A stretch of DNA of 11,394 nucleotides from Candidatus Babelota bacterium (lineage in GTDB: Bacteria; JAGOBX01): NCBI GenBank assembly GCA_017999075.1, contig JAGOBX010000067.1, positions 1 to 11,394 on the forward strand, written 5' to 3'. Every line of letters begins with the position of its first letter. The first letter of the stretch is position 1. Under the pieces are notes generated by a model. The model had not been told where the DNA came from. It worked only from the letters and a program-made list of their open reading frames with translations, and did not search any database. The position numbers and the translations under genes are program-made. Positions 1-7,931 of the stretch are shown piece after piece.

Positions 1-40
1 TATTCTTACGTTGCATAATTTTCAATTCTTATTTTCAAAT

Positions 41-136
41 GGGAGGTTTACAGTTTTTTTTTTAATGTAAAATTACAAATATCATGGATATAAAATGCAG
101 AACGTAATTAACCGTAGTTAATCTGTAATACCTCCC
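41..136. repeat. Imperfect long inverted repeat with two inner dyads
   Basis: GGGAGGTTTACAG (41-53) is the reverse complement of CTGTAATACCTCCC (123-136) except for one extra base, giving a 13-bp stem with a single bulge around a 69-base interior. This G/C-containing pairing stands out in otherwise A/T-rich DNA. Inside are two smaller dyads: TGTAA-AA-TTACA (66-77) and TTAAC-CGTA-GTTAA (108-121). No U-tract follows either arm, so it does not look like an intrinsic terminator. I saw no target-site duplication or transposase, so a mobile-element origin is unsupported. It could be a structured RNA, a protein-binding region or the remnant of one. Confidence 0.45.
108..121. promoter_or_regulatory. 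Candidate operator dyad TTAAC-N4-GTTAA (copy 1)
   Basis: This is a perfect two-fold symmetric site, TTAAC-CGTA-GTTAA, about 70 bp upstream of the tRNA promoter. The same half-sites and 4-bp spacing recur at 9509-9522 upstream of rmlA. I did not notice the exact dyad elsewhere when reading the window. A dimeric regulator is inferred, and none is identified. Confidence 0.3.
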
Positions 137-188
137 CTCCAAAAATTAATGAAAATTAGTTAAAACCAATGAAAATTCAAAAAACTTC

Positions 189-217
189 TTGACAAAGAAA
201 ATAAAATTAAATAAAAT
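189..217 (+). promoter_or_regulatory. Sigma70-type promoter of the tRNA-Arg gene
   Basis: A perfect -35 box TTGACA (189-194) lies 17 bp from a -10 box TAAAAT (212-217). Transcription would start near 224, leaving a leader of about 50 nt before the tRNA. The leader contains a small hairpin, CTTGA-TTTT-TCAAG (236-249). Confidence 0.75.
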
Positions 218-274
218 AAAAAAGTTTAGTAAAACCTTGATTTTTCAAGAGTTAGAAGAAATTTTAAAATAAAT

Positions 275-348
275 GCCCCCGTAGCTCAGTTGGATAGAGC
301 AGAGGTTTCCTAAACCTTTGGTCGGACGTTCAAGTCGTCTCGGGGGTA
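275..348 (+). tRNA. tRNA-Arg, anticodon CCU
   Basis: A full cloverleaf can be drawn. The acceptor stem GCCCCCG (275-281) pairs with CGGGGGT (341-347), closing with one G-U pair, and the discriminator base is A348. The D-arm stem GCTC/GAGC is at 284-287/297-300. The anticodon stem is 302-306/314-318, with a seven-base loop TTCCTAA that puts anticodon CCT at 309-311 (reads AGG). The T stem is 324-328/336-340 with loop TTCAAGT. The CCA end is not encoded, since CTA follows the discriminator, so it must be added after transcription. No clear terminator follows, so transcripts may read into gmd. Confidence 0.95.
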
Positions 349-368
349 CTAATTATTACTTTATAAAT

Positions 369-391
369 TTTTACTGTAATTTTACTGTTAA
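369..391 (+). repeat. Tandem 11-bp repeat upstream of the gmd promoter
   Basis: TTTTACTGTAA (369-379) is followed directly by TTTTACTGTTAA (380-391). The shared TTTTACTGT units are 11 bp apart, about one helical turn, so both would face the same side of the DNA. They end just upstream of the -35 box of the gmd promoter, where an activator or RNA-polymerase alpha-subunit contact would sit. A binding role is inference; in AT-rich DNA this may be chance. Confidence 0.3.
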
Positions 392-396
392 AGATT

Positions 397-425
397 TTGT
401 TAAAAATAAAAGTTTAGAATATAAT
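397..425 (+). promoter_or_regulatory. Sigma70-type promoter of the gmd-to-helicase operon
   Basis: TTGTTA (397-402) and a perfect -10 box TATAAT (420-425) are separated by 17 bp. Transcription would begin near 432, leaving a leader of about 30 nt before the gmd ATG at 462. I see no equally good promoter inside the eight genes downstream. Confidence 0.6.
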
Positions 426-452
426 ATATAGAATAAAAATTATTTTTTTTAA

Positions 453-1442
<990 letters not shown>

Positions 1443-1462
1443 TTTAATACAGGGGGGAAAAA

Positions 1463-1912
1463 ATGAGTTTAAAATTTTCTGTAACTTTTTCTGATATACA
1501 GGATTTTTCACAAGTTTTTCCGAATCTTGAATCTTCTGAAATAAAAAAATTGGAAAAATTTTTGGTGCAGCAGAAATATCCTGCTAAGATACCGATTTGC
1601 ACTGAAGGTCAACCCGGAGATGGAATGTTTTTGATAAACCATGGTACAGTTAAAGTTATGAAAAAAATACCTGGCGCATCAAAGCAGATAGGCAAACTTG
1701 AAAAAGGCGATGTGTTTGGAGAAATTTCATTTTTGACCAATAGCGCTTTTACTGCAACAGTATATAGTGAAACAGAATGTGAAATCACATGTCTTCCGCG
1801 CGAAAAATTTGAAGAAATAGAAAAAAAAGATATTAAACTTGCATATAAAATAGTTCTTGCTTTATCTAAAGTTTTGTCTGAAAAATTATTAACGGTAAAT
1901 CAATTATTATGA
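1463..1912 (+). CDS. Stand-alone cyclic-nucleotide-binding-fold protein
   Basis: A 149-aa protein whose central part (about 23-120) fits the CRP/PKA-type cyclic-nucleotide-binding domain: EGQPGDGMFLINHGTVKV (48-65), then GDVFGEISFLTNS (82-94) as the phosphate-binding cassette. The cassette Glu (E87) is present, but the Arg that normally holds the cyclic phosphate aligns with F96, so canonical cAMP/cGMP binding is doubtful. There is no C-terminal helix-turn-helix, so it is not a CRP/FNR transcription factor. The C-terminus (about 123-149) is a helix that may dimerise or bind a partner. A strong AGGGGGG ribosome site lies at 1451-1457. Its stop overlaps the next start (ATGA, 1909-1912), so it is probably translated with the DUF4254-like gene. 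Its actual role is unknown. Confidence 0.8.
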   Translation: MSLKFSVTFSDIQDFSQVFPNLESSEIKKLEKFLVQQKYPAKIPICTEGQPGDGMFLINHGTVKVMKKIPGASKQIGKLEKGDVFGEISFLTNSAFTATVYSETECEITCLPREKFEEIEKKDIKLAYKIVLALSKVLSEKLLTVNQLL

Positions 1913-2535
1913 AAAAATCAGATGATAATTTTTTTAATGGAAATTTTTTGTCGGATTTTTTTGACAAAGAAATTATAAATTGGCATAGAATCAAATCTTC
2001 GAAAAAAATATATTCTTCAGTACTGGCGAAAAAGGTAGTAAACAAGACTATTTTATTGTTATTATATTATAATTATACTTTATGGCATCTTGAAGATAAA
2101 GCTCGTGTAAAAAATGTATCTGATTCTGTTATTGCCGATGTGAAACGTAATATAGACACTGCGAATCAACTTCGAAATAACACAATAGAATTGATAGATG
2201 AATTAATTGAAAAAAAACTAAATAATGTTAAGTTGTTGAAAAATTCGTATTTGAGTACTGAAACTATCGGGGCAGCAATAGACAGATTGAGTATAATATC
2301 ACTTAAAATATTTCATATGAAAGAAGAAACTTTGAGAAAAGATGCTGATTCTGAACATAAAATAAAATGCGGTTCTAAGCTTCAGGTTCTTATGATGCAG
2401 CGTGCCGGTCTTGCCGAAGCGATCAATATTTTATATGAAAAAATTGGAAAAGGAATGATTCAGCATAAAATTTACAGACAGATGAAAATGTATAATGATC
2501 CTTCACTTAATCCAGAGGTTTATAAGTCTAAATGA
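1909..2535 (+). CDS. DUF4254-like hypothetical protein
   Basis: A 208-aa, largely alpha-helical, soluble protein with no signal peptide. The blocks YNYTLWHLEDKARV (about 54-67), DVKRNIDTANQLRNNTIE (78-95) and TIGAAIDRLSIISLKIFHMKEE (about 119-140) resemble, from memory, the DUF4254 family, which has no established function and is often seen near surface-glycan genes. That assignment is recognition by eye only. The conserved-looking W, H, D/E and R residues (WHLED, IDRLS) could be functional. The start overlaps the previous stop by ATGA with only a weak ribosome site, which suggests translational coupling, and the 3' end overlaps the lipoprotein gene in the same way. Confidence 0.7.
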   Translation: MKKSDDNFFNGNFLSDFFDKEIINWHRIKSSKKIYSSVLAKKVVNKTILLLLYYNYTLWHLEDKARVKNVSDSVIADVKRNIDTANQLRNNTIELIDELIEKKLNNVKLLKNSYLSTETIGAAIDRLSIISLKIFHMKEETLRKDADSEHKIKCGSKLQVLMMQRAGLAEAINILYEKIGKGMIQHKIYRQMKMYNDPSLNPEVYKSK

Positions 2536-3452
2536 TATTTTTCCGCTGCAATATTTTTGTTAATTTGTTTTTCTTTTTTTTTCTATCGATGTTTTTAAAT
2601 GCTTGCGGAAAAATAATTATTAAACCTGATATTTCCAATATACCTAATCAGAGTATTGAAATTTTAAATGCTGATTATGATCCTGCTACTAAAATTTATA
2701 AAACAGAAATAGACGATATTGTGATATTATTAAGATATGCCGATCTTAATTTTTTATCTGAAAAATTTTCATATATTGTAACTAATAATAAAACATGGAC
2801 GAGTAAAGAATTATATTGCATACCGTTTTATATTCTTCAGAAAGATAATGACGCCACTCAAAACGGGAATGATTCTGGCACTCAGAGTTATGTTTATAAA
2901 ACAGCTTTAACGCCTTTTTATATCAGCATAAAAAATAAAAATGATAATAAAATATTTATTGATATGGAAAAAAATGCTGTTATAGTTGACGATGATGGCC
3001 GGCAATATAGCGCTTTAAGTTATGAAGCACTTCAAAAATACAATTTGAATTTTTCTTATAGAGAGAAAAAAAATTCTGCCATAATAAAGAAAGTAATGAT
3101 GCCGATATTTAAATATTCGGGAATTACAATGCTTACGGATATGGTTTCTGCTACTCCGGCTGCTAAATTGAGTTTATTTAATGTATCATTTGATGATGTA
3201 ACTAAAACTGTTACAAAAGTAAATAATATTTATGATTATAAATACGATTATCCTTTTTCAGAAAATATAATGTTCAAAACGAAACAGATATATCCTGATG
3301 TTATAGAAAACGGATTTTTAGTTTTTATGTTTCTTCCTTCTGATTCAGAAAAATTTCATTTGATTATTTCTGATATAATAACAAAATTCGGCGAAGACGG
3401 TTCTCCTAAAAAATCAGTATCAATTAAAATGGAAATAAAGAAAAAACAATGA
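2532..3452 (+). CDS. Predicted lipoprotein of unknown function
   Basis: A 306-aa protein with a clear type II signal peptide: one Arg at residue 5, a very hydrophobic Phe-rich stretch (about 8-22), and lipobox L22-N23-A24-C25 followed by Gly. C25 should be lipidated. Gly rather than Asp at +2 does not indicate inner-membrane retention under the E. coli rule, but that rule may not hold here. The mature part is mixed hydrophilic/beta-like, ends in a Lys-rich tail (EIKKKQ), and matches no family I recognise. ATGA overlaps join it to both neighbours, and AGAGGT lies 12 bases before the ATG. The next two genes encode the enzymes that mature such proteins. A run of nine T's (2574-2582) lies in the signal-peptide codons. 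Confidence 0.8.
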   Translation: MIFFRCNIFVNLFFFFFLSMFLNACGKIIIKPDISNIPNQSIEILNADYDPATKIYKTEIDDIVILLRYADLNFLSEKFSYIVTNNKTWTSKELYCIPFYILQKDNDATQNGNDSGTQSYVYKTALTPFYISIKNKNDNKIFIDMEKNAVIVDDDGRQYSALSYEALQKYNLNFSYREKKNSAIIKKVMMPIFKYSGITMLTDMVSATPAAKLSLFNVSFDDVTKTVTKVNNIYDYKYDYPFSENIMFKTKQIYPDVIENGFLVFMFLPSDSEKFHLIISDIITKFGEDGSPKKSVSIKMEIKKKQ

Positions 3453-4006
3453 AAAAATGGATATCAACAGGCATAATAATATTATTAATCGATTATTTAA
3501 CTAAAATATACGTTAAAACCAATTTTTTTTCAGGACAATCTTTTTCAGTTATTTCGGATTTTTTTAAGATAACTTATGTTAAAAATGAAGGAATAGCTTT
3601 TGGTATGTTTCAGGAACACAGCTCTCTTTTTTTATTTTTAACTCCGGCAGCTATAATAATATTAACGATAATATTTTATAAATCTCCGATAAAAAGTTTT
3701 CTTACAAAGATAGCGTTTACTTTTATTATAACAGGAGCAATTGGAAATTATATAGACAGATTATCTTATGGATTTGTTATAGATTTTTTAGATTTTGAAT
3801 TTATTGATATAATAATAAATCCTTTTTCATTACTGGATATTGATTTTCAAGGATACTATTTAACGCGGTGGCCGGCTTTTAATATTGCGGATTCAGCTAT
3901 ATCAGTCGGTGTAGCAATATTATTTTTTGAATCAATAATTTTGAATTTTAAGAAAAAAGAAGATAACAAGGTTAATGATTATTTACCTTCTGAGAATCAG
4001 GAATAA
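3449..4006 (+). CDS. lspA: Lipoprotein signal peptidase II
   Basis: An inner-membrane aspartyl protease that removes the signal peptide from prolipoproteins after Lgt has attached the lipid. The four expected membrane segments can be picked out. Family motifs are N46-x-G-x-A-F-G (NEGIAFG), GNYIDRLSYGFVIDF (99-113) and FNIADSAI (144-151). D112 and D148 fit the catalytic pair. At 185 aa it is a little longer than usual, because the loop between the VIDF and FNIAD motifs carries extra residues (about 116-140, rich in I, D and F). The start overlaps the lipoprotein stop by ATGA, so enzyme and a likely substrate are co-translated. Confidence 0.95.
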   Translation: MKKWISTGIIILLIDYLTKIYVKTNFFSGQSFSVISDFFKITYVKNEGIAFGMFQEHSSLFLFLTPAAIIILTIIFYKSPIKSFLTKIAFTFIITGAIGNYIDRLSYGFVIDFLDFEFIDIIINPFSLLDIDFQGYYLTRWPAFNIADSAISVGVAILFFESIILNFKKKEDNKVNDYLPSENQE

Positions 4007-4050
4007 AATTTTTAAAAATAAATTAATCAAAAATTTTTGAGATTTATATT

Positions 4051-4893
4051 ATGCATCCTATTTTATTAACATTAACATTACCATTTAATATTCCAGTAAT
4101 AGGAAATGTGATTACTGTATATACTTACGGTTTTTTTGCCGCATTAGGTTTTTTAAGCGGATATTTGTTGCTTTTATACCGTTCTAAAAAATATGGGATA
4201 CCGCAGGAAATATCAGGAGATATTGCATTTTATTCATCTATAGCAGGAATTATAGGCGCAAGATTAAGTTATGTGATAGTTAACTGGGATTATTTTTCGG
4301 ATAATTTATCTGAAATTTATAAAATTTATAACGGAGGAATAATTTTTTATGGCGGAGCCATAACAGGATTGGCTGCAGGCATATTGTTATCTTTAATGAA
4401 AAAAAAGAATTTTTTTCAGATGCTTGATTTGGCCGTTCCATCGTTAACATTAGGCCATTTTTTTGGAAGAATAGGATGCTATATGTATGGGTGCTGTCAT
4501 GGTTCGGTATGCGCCGCAAAATCTTTTATATGCTCTGTATTTCCTAAAGGATCTCCTGCATATGACAGGCAAGTAAAACTGGGATTGATTAATAATTTAG
4601 ATGTTCATGCTTTGCCTGTAATACCTACGCAACTTATAGAAGCAGTATTTTTATTTATTCTTACTTTTTTACTTTTAATATTTGATAAAAAATATAAAAA
4701 ATATAATGGACAACTGTTTGTCTTATATTTGTTGCTTTATTCATTATTTAGGTTTATAATAGAGTTTTTTAGAGGAGATTATGATACTGAATTTATATTT
4801 TTTAGTATGATAACTTTTTCACAGATTATCAGTTTGGCTCTTTTTTTTACAGCTATAGTTATTTTTATGACTAAAGGACGAAAAAATATATGA
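4051..4893 (+). CDS. lgt: Prolipoprotein diacylglyceryl transferase
   Basis: Transfers a diacylglyceryl group from phosphatidylglycerol to the lipobox Cys of prolipoproteins, the step before LspA. It is a 280-aa polytopic inner-membrane protein of normal length. Signatures are GGIIFYGGAITG (95-106), the diagnostic HFFGRIGCYMYGCCHG (136-151), IPTQLIEA (191-198) and YSLFRFIIEFFRGD (230-243). R140, R234 and R241 match the functionally important arginines of the family. The position that is His in the E. coli FHGG motif is Tyr (Y100), a substitution I believe is common in other phyla. It follows lspA by 44 bp with only a weak ribosome site and no obvious promoter. Its end overlaps the next gene by ATGA. 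Confidence 0.96.
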   Translation: MHPILLTLTLPFNIPVIGNVITVYTYGFFAALGFLSGYLLLLYRSKKYGIPQEISGDIAFYSSIAGIIGARLSYVIVNWDYFSDNLSEIYKIYNGGIIFYGGAITGLAAGILLSLMKKKNFFQMLDLAVPSLTLGHFFGRIGCYMYGCCHGSVCAAKSFICSVFPKGSPAYDRQVKLGLINNLDVHALPVIPTQLIEAVFLFILTFLLLIFDKKYKKYNGQLFVLYLLLYSLFRFIIEFFRGDYDTEFIFFSMITFSQIISLALFFTAIVIFMTKGRKNI

Positions 4894-5564
4894 GTATAGG
4901 AACTAAACTTAAAGCATTGCGGTTTAGCATAGATATATCGGAAGAAGACTTGGCTAAATCTGTAGGAGTAACTGAAGAAAAAATAAAGTTCTGGGAAAAG
5001 GATTTAAGCAGACCTAATAATGCCACTCTTTCAAAAATAGCAGAATTTTTTAAAATTGATCTTGATTTTTTTTTTGAAGATGATTCTGCATCAGAAAATA
5101 AAACAGTTCAGGCAAAAAACGATATTGAAAAAACAGAGGTGTTGAAATCTACAGTAATTTCTCAAAAAGATGATGGTATGGAAGAAGAAAGTAATTTGAA
5201 AAATAAAGTTCAAGAAAATACTGTAGAATCGGCTAAAGAAGAAAAAATAAAAAATTTCAAACGTCAGATTGAGGCTAAGAAAAAAAATTCAGCGGTTGAA
5301 CTAAATGTTTCAAAACCTCAAATAAATTTTTCTTCTGATTCAGTACATTCTGAAATCCTTGCCGAACTTAAAAAACTTAATGATAAAATAGATAATATGC
5401 TGGACGTAATAAAAAACAAACCTTCCTTCACTAATATTAAGCAGATCGAGACAACATACAGCATGGATTCAGCTAACGGCTTGTTAAAAAAAGGCTGGAT
5501 ATTGCTTGAATTGTTTAAAGATGAAAAAGGATTTTTAGGATACAGGTTAGGGAGAACAGATTAG
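4890..5564 (+). CDS. XRE-family helix-turn-helix protein with coiled coil
   Basis: A 224-aa protein in three parts. Residues 4-62 form a Cro/C1-type HTH (LKALRFSIDISEEDLAKSVG, then the recognition-helix region VTEEKIKFWEKDLSRPNNAT). Residues about 63-150 are a charged, Lys/Glu-rich, probably disordered linker. Residues 155-177 form a short coiled coil (I/L/M at a/d positions), followed by a conserved-looking C-terminal block (about 195-224, LLKKGWILLELFKDEKGFLGYRLG). The HTH suggests DNA binding; the coil and tail suggest oligomerisation or a partner. It starts in an ATGA overlap with lgt, with AAAGGA at 4873-4878, and ends 2 bp before the helicase. A run of ten T's (5066-5075) codes for the Phe cluster at the end of the HTH. 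I do not recognise the full-length family. Confidence 0.75.
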   Translation: MSIGTKLKALRFSIDISEEDLAKSVGVTEEKIKFWEKDLSRPNNATLSKIAEFFKIDLDFFFEDDSASENKTVQAKNDIEKTEVLKSTVISQKDDGMEEESNLKNKVQENTVESAKEEKIKNFKRQIEAKKKNSAVELNVSKPQINFSSDSVHSEILAELKKLNDKIDNMLDVIKNKPSFTNIKQIETTYSMDSANGLLKKGWILLELFKDEKGFLGYRLGRTD

Positions 5565-5566
5565 AA

Positions 5567-7882
5567 TTGGAATTAAATAAAATTATTGAACAACTCGGAA
5601 TAAATGATTCCGGTGAAAAAACGCTTATAGAAAAAAAATATCATGAACACCCAGAATCACAACTTTCATATTTTGAAGAAATAATTTCTATTCACCGCAA
5701 TACGTATAATTATTATGTTACAGATGATCTTGAATCAGTTTATGAATACTGGCCTGAACCATCGCCCGAATGTGAATGCCAGATATGTTCCGAACTTATT
5801 GCCGGGAAAAAAGAAATTCTTCGACAGATAAAACATAATCTTTATGAAAAAAAAAGAATAGAGTTCAATAAGAAAATAGGGATTTTTCTTAATAAACTCA
5901 ATTATCTTAATTTAACAGATGCTGATCTTAATGAAAAAATAGAATCAAAACTGCGCCGTGAATTAAGACGTATATTACGCGGGTCATATGATCTGTCGCA
6001 ACTGCAGAATAAAACCAAATCAGCATTTAAATATTGGGGAGATGAATGTTCTGATTTTATAGAATTCTATCAGAAAGTAAGAAATAATATTTTAATAAAG
6101 CGTCTTGTTGTTCTTAATGAAAATAATAAAAGACAAATAGACGAAGATTATGCGGAATTATCGAAAAAAGCTGATAAAAATCCATTTATGCCTGTAGATA
6201 AAGTCATAACTTCGTTTCATAGGAAATACAAAAATATAGCTGTAGTTAATCAATCTAAAAAAAATAAAACAACGAATGAAATAAAAGAACGGGAAATAAG
6301 CAAACTTATAAATCAATCTATAAATATTCATACTTATCATGATTTTTTTGTACTTGCCCGGAGAATGAAGCGAAGAATTACTTTTTTTATGGGGGAAACT
6401 TGCAGCGGAAAAACTTATCTTGCGCATAATATACTGGCAAAGGCTAAAACAGGCATATATCTTGCACCTTTGCGCCTGCTTGCTCTTGAAGGACAAGAGG
6501 AACAGAGAAAACGTGGAGTTATATGTTCATTTTTGACAGGTGAAGAACAAGATTTTGTTGAAGGCGCCACGCATCTTTCTTCTACCATAGAAATGATAAA
6601 TTTAAACAATGAAGTTGATGTTGCAGTAATAGATGAAATTCAAATGATAGGTGATGCACAGCGGGGCTGGGCATGGTCTCAGGCTTTACTCGGAGTTCCT
6701 GCAAAACATATAATTTTAACGGGAAGTCCGAATGCTTTGTCTCTTGTGAAAAAAATAGCAGATCTTCTCGGAGAACCTTTAAAAGTTGTTGAATTAAAGA
6801 GACTGACCGAATTAAAAGTTGAAAAGGCTCCTGTAGAATATTATGAACTTCAGAAAAAAGACTGTATAGTGGCGTTTTCAAGAAGAGAAGTTCTTCAGAT
6901 AAAATATGATATAGAAAAAAGAGGTTTTAAAGTTTCAGTAATATACGGAGGGTTGCCTCCAGAAGTAAGACGTGAAGAATCACGCAGGTTCAATTCTGAA
7001 GAAACAGATATTCTTGTTGCCACAGATGCTATTGCTATGGGATTAAACCTGCCTATACGCAGAGTAATATTTTTTACGACAGTTAAAGTTTTCAACAGGA
7101 AAATTTATCCTTTAACAATATCGGAAATACGTCAAATAGGAGGCAGAGCCGGCAGATATGGCAGAGAAGAAGTCGGTTATGTCACGGCATTTAATTCTAA
7201 AGATTTGCTTTCAATAAAAAATGCTTTTTCTTCGAAAATTCCGTTGGTGGAATCCGGCAACATAATCCCCACTTTTGAGCATATAAGAATTATATCTGAA
7301 ATTACCGGAGAAAAAGAAATAGGGGTTATTTTGAAACATTTTCAGAAATATGTCATAATAGAAAGTGATATGTTTTGTTTATCGGATTTAAATGAGATTT
7401 TGTATAAAACTCAGTATTTGAAAAAAATCAAAAATCTTGAAATAGCTTTTCCTTTATCTGTTGCTCCTGTTGATATAAAAGACAAGATAGGTATGGAGTT
7501 TTATAAGAATTATGTTGACATGATAAGGGAAAATCTTGTTATTCCTTATCCTAAAATGGAAGATTTAGGTAAAAAAAATTATAAAGAAATCGGTAATTTG
7601 AAAGAATTAGAAAGTTTTATTAAAGTATGCAATATGTATAATTGGCTTCATTTCAGATTTCCGGACAATTGCCGTGATATTGAAAATTGTTCTATTGAAA
7701 AGGCAAAAGCGGTTGATATAGTTATTGAAACTCTTAACTCTGAACAATTAATAAAAAAATGCAGTAATTGCGGTAGGCCGCTGCCGCTTGACTTTCCATT
7801 TACTATATGTAATGGATGTTACAACCGGAGATATACGAAAAAATTTTATGGAAACAAATTTTTTCGAGGCCGTAGAAAATAA
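5567..7882 (+). CDS. SUV3-like ATP-dependent RNA helicase with C-terminal Cys4 motif
   Basis: A 771-aa superfamily 2 helicase. The core reads like mitochondrial SUV3: Walker A GETCSGKT (276-283), APLRLLA (300-306), LTGEE (323-327), DEIQM (356-360) followed by the distinctive GWAWSQALLG, YGGLPPEVRREE, motif V ATDAIAMGLNLPIRR (from 485) and motif VI QIGGRAGRYG (523-532). SUV3 unwinds RNA with a 3' exonuclease in mitochondrial RNA decay, so an RNA-turnover role is inferred. The first ~250 residues are helical with an odd CxCxxC (C69, C71, C74). C732-x2-C735-x12-C748-x2-C751 is a likely zinc ribbon before a basic tail. The start is TTG: an in-frame stop lies at 5522, there is no ATG/GTG between, the first internal Met is near residue 208, and GGGAG is at 5550-5554. 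Confidence 0.9.
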   Translation: MELNKIIEQLGINDSGEKTLIEKKYHEHPESQLSYFEEIISIHRNTYNYYVTDDLESVYEYWPEPSPECECQICSELIAGKKEILRQIKHNLYEKKRIEFNKKIGIFLNKLNYLNLTDADLNEKIESKLRRELRRILRGSYDLSQLQNKTKSAFKYWGDECSDFIEFYQKVRNNILIKRLVVLNENNKRQIDEDYAELSKKADKNPFMPVDKVITSFHRKYKNIAVVNQSKKNKTTNEIKEREISKLINQSINIHTYHDFFVLARRMKRRITFFMGETCSGKTYLAHNILAKAKTGIYLAPLRLLALEGQEEQRKRGVICSFLTGEEQDFVEGATHLSSTIEMINLNNEVDVAVIDEIQMIGDAQRGWAWSQALLGVPAKHIILTGSPNALSLVKKIADLLGEPLKVVELKRLTELKVEKAPVEYYELQKKDCIVAFSRREVLQIKYDIEKRGFKVSVIYGGLPPEVRREESRRFNSEETDILVATDAIAMGLNLPIRRVIFFTTVKVFNRKIYPLTISEIRQIGGRAGRYGREEVGYVTAFNSKDLLSIKNAFSSKIPLVESGNIIPTFEHIRIISEITGEKEIGVILKHFQKYVIIESDMFCLSDLNEILYKTQYLKKIKNLEIAFPLSVAPVDIKDKIGMEFYKNYVDMIRENLVIPYPKMEDLGKKNYKEIGNLKELESFIKVCNMYNWLHFRFPDNCRDIENCSIEKAKAVDIVIETLNSEQLIKKCSNCGRPLPLDFPFTICNGCYNRRYTKKFYGNKFFRGRRK

Positions 7883-7920
7883 CCCTAAAAAAAATTATTT
7901 TTTTTAGGGTTATTTTTTTT
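7876..7920. terminator. Perfect-hairpin intrinsic terminator, probably bidirectional
   Basis: The arms 7876-7894 and 7898-7916 pair perfectly over 19 bp around a TTA loop, with core AACCCTAAAAAAAA / TTTTTTTTAGGGTT, and T's continue to 7920. The left arm overlaps the helicase TAA stop. It ends the long plus-strand operon. In the opposite direction the hairpin lies just after the TusA-like stop, with TTATTTTC at its far end, so it can also end the minus-strand unit. Confidence 0.9.
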
Positions 7921-7931
7921 ATAAATTATTA

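Noticed and set aside
41-136. Terminal inverted repeats of an insertion sequence or MITE.
   Set aside because: I saw no flanking target duplication and no transposase, and the arms are close to a tRNA promoter; kept only as an unexplained repeat.
130-140. ACCTCCCCTCC resembles the anti-Shine-Dalgarno end of 16S rRNA.
   Set aside because: No other 16S sequence precedes it, and it forms the right arm of a local inverted repeat.
1463-1912. CRP/FNR-family transcription factor.
   Set aside because: The protein ends after the nucleotide-binding fold and one helix, with no winged-helix domain.
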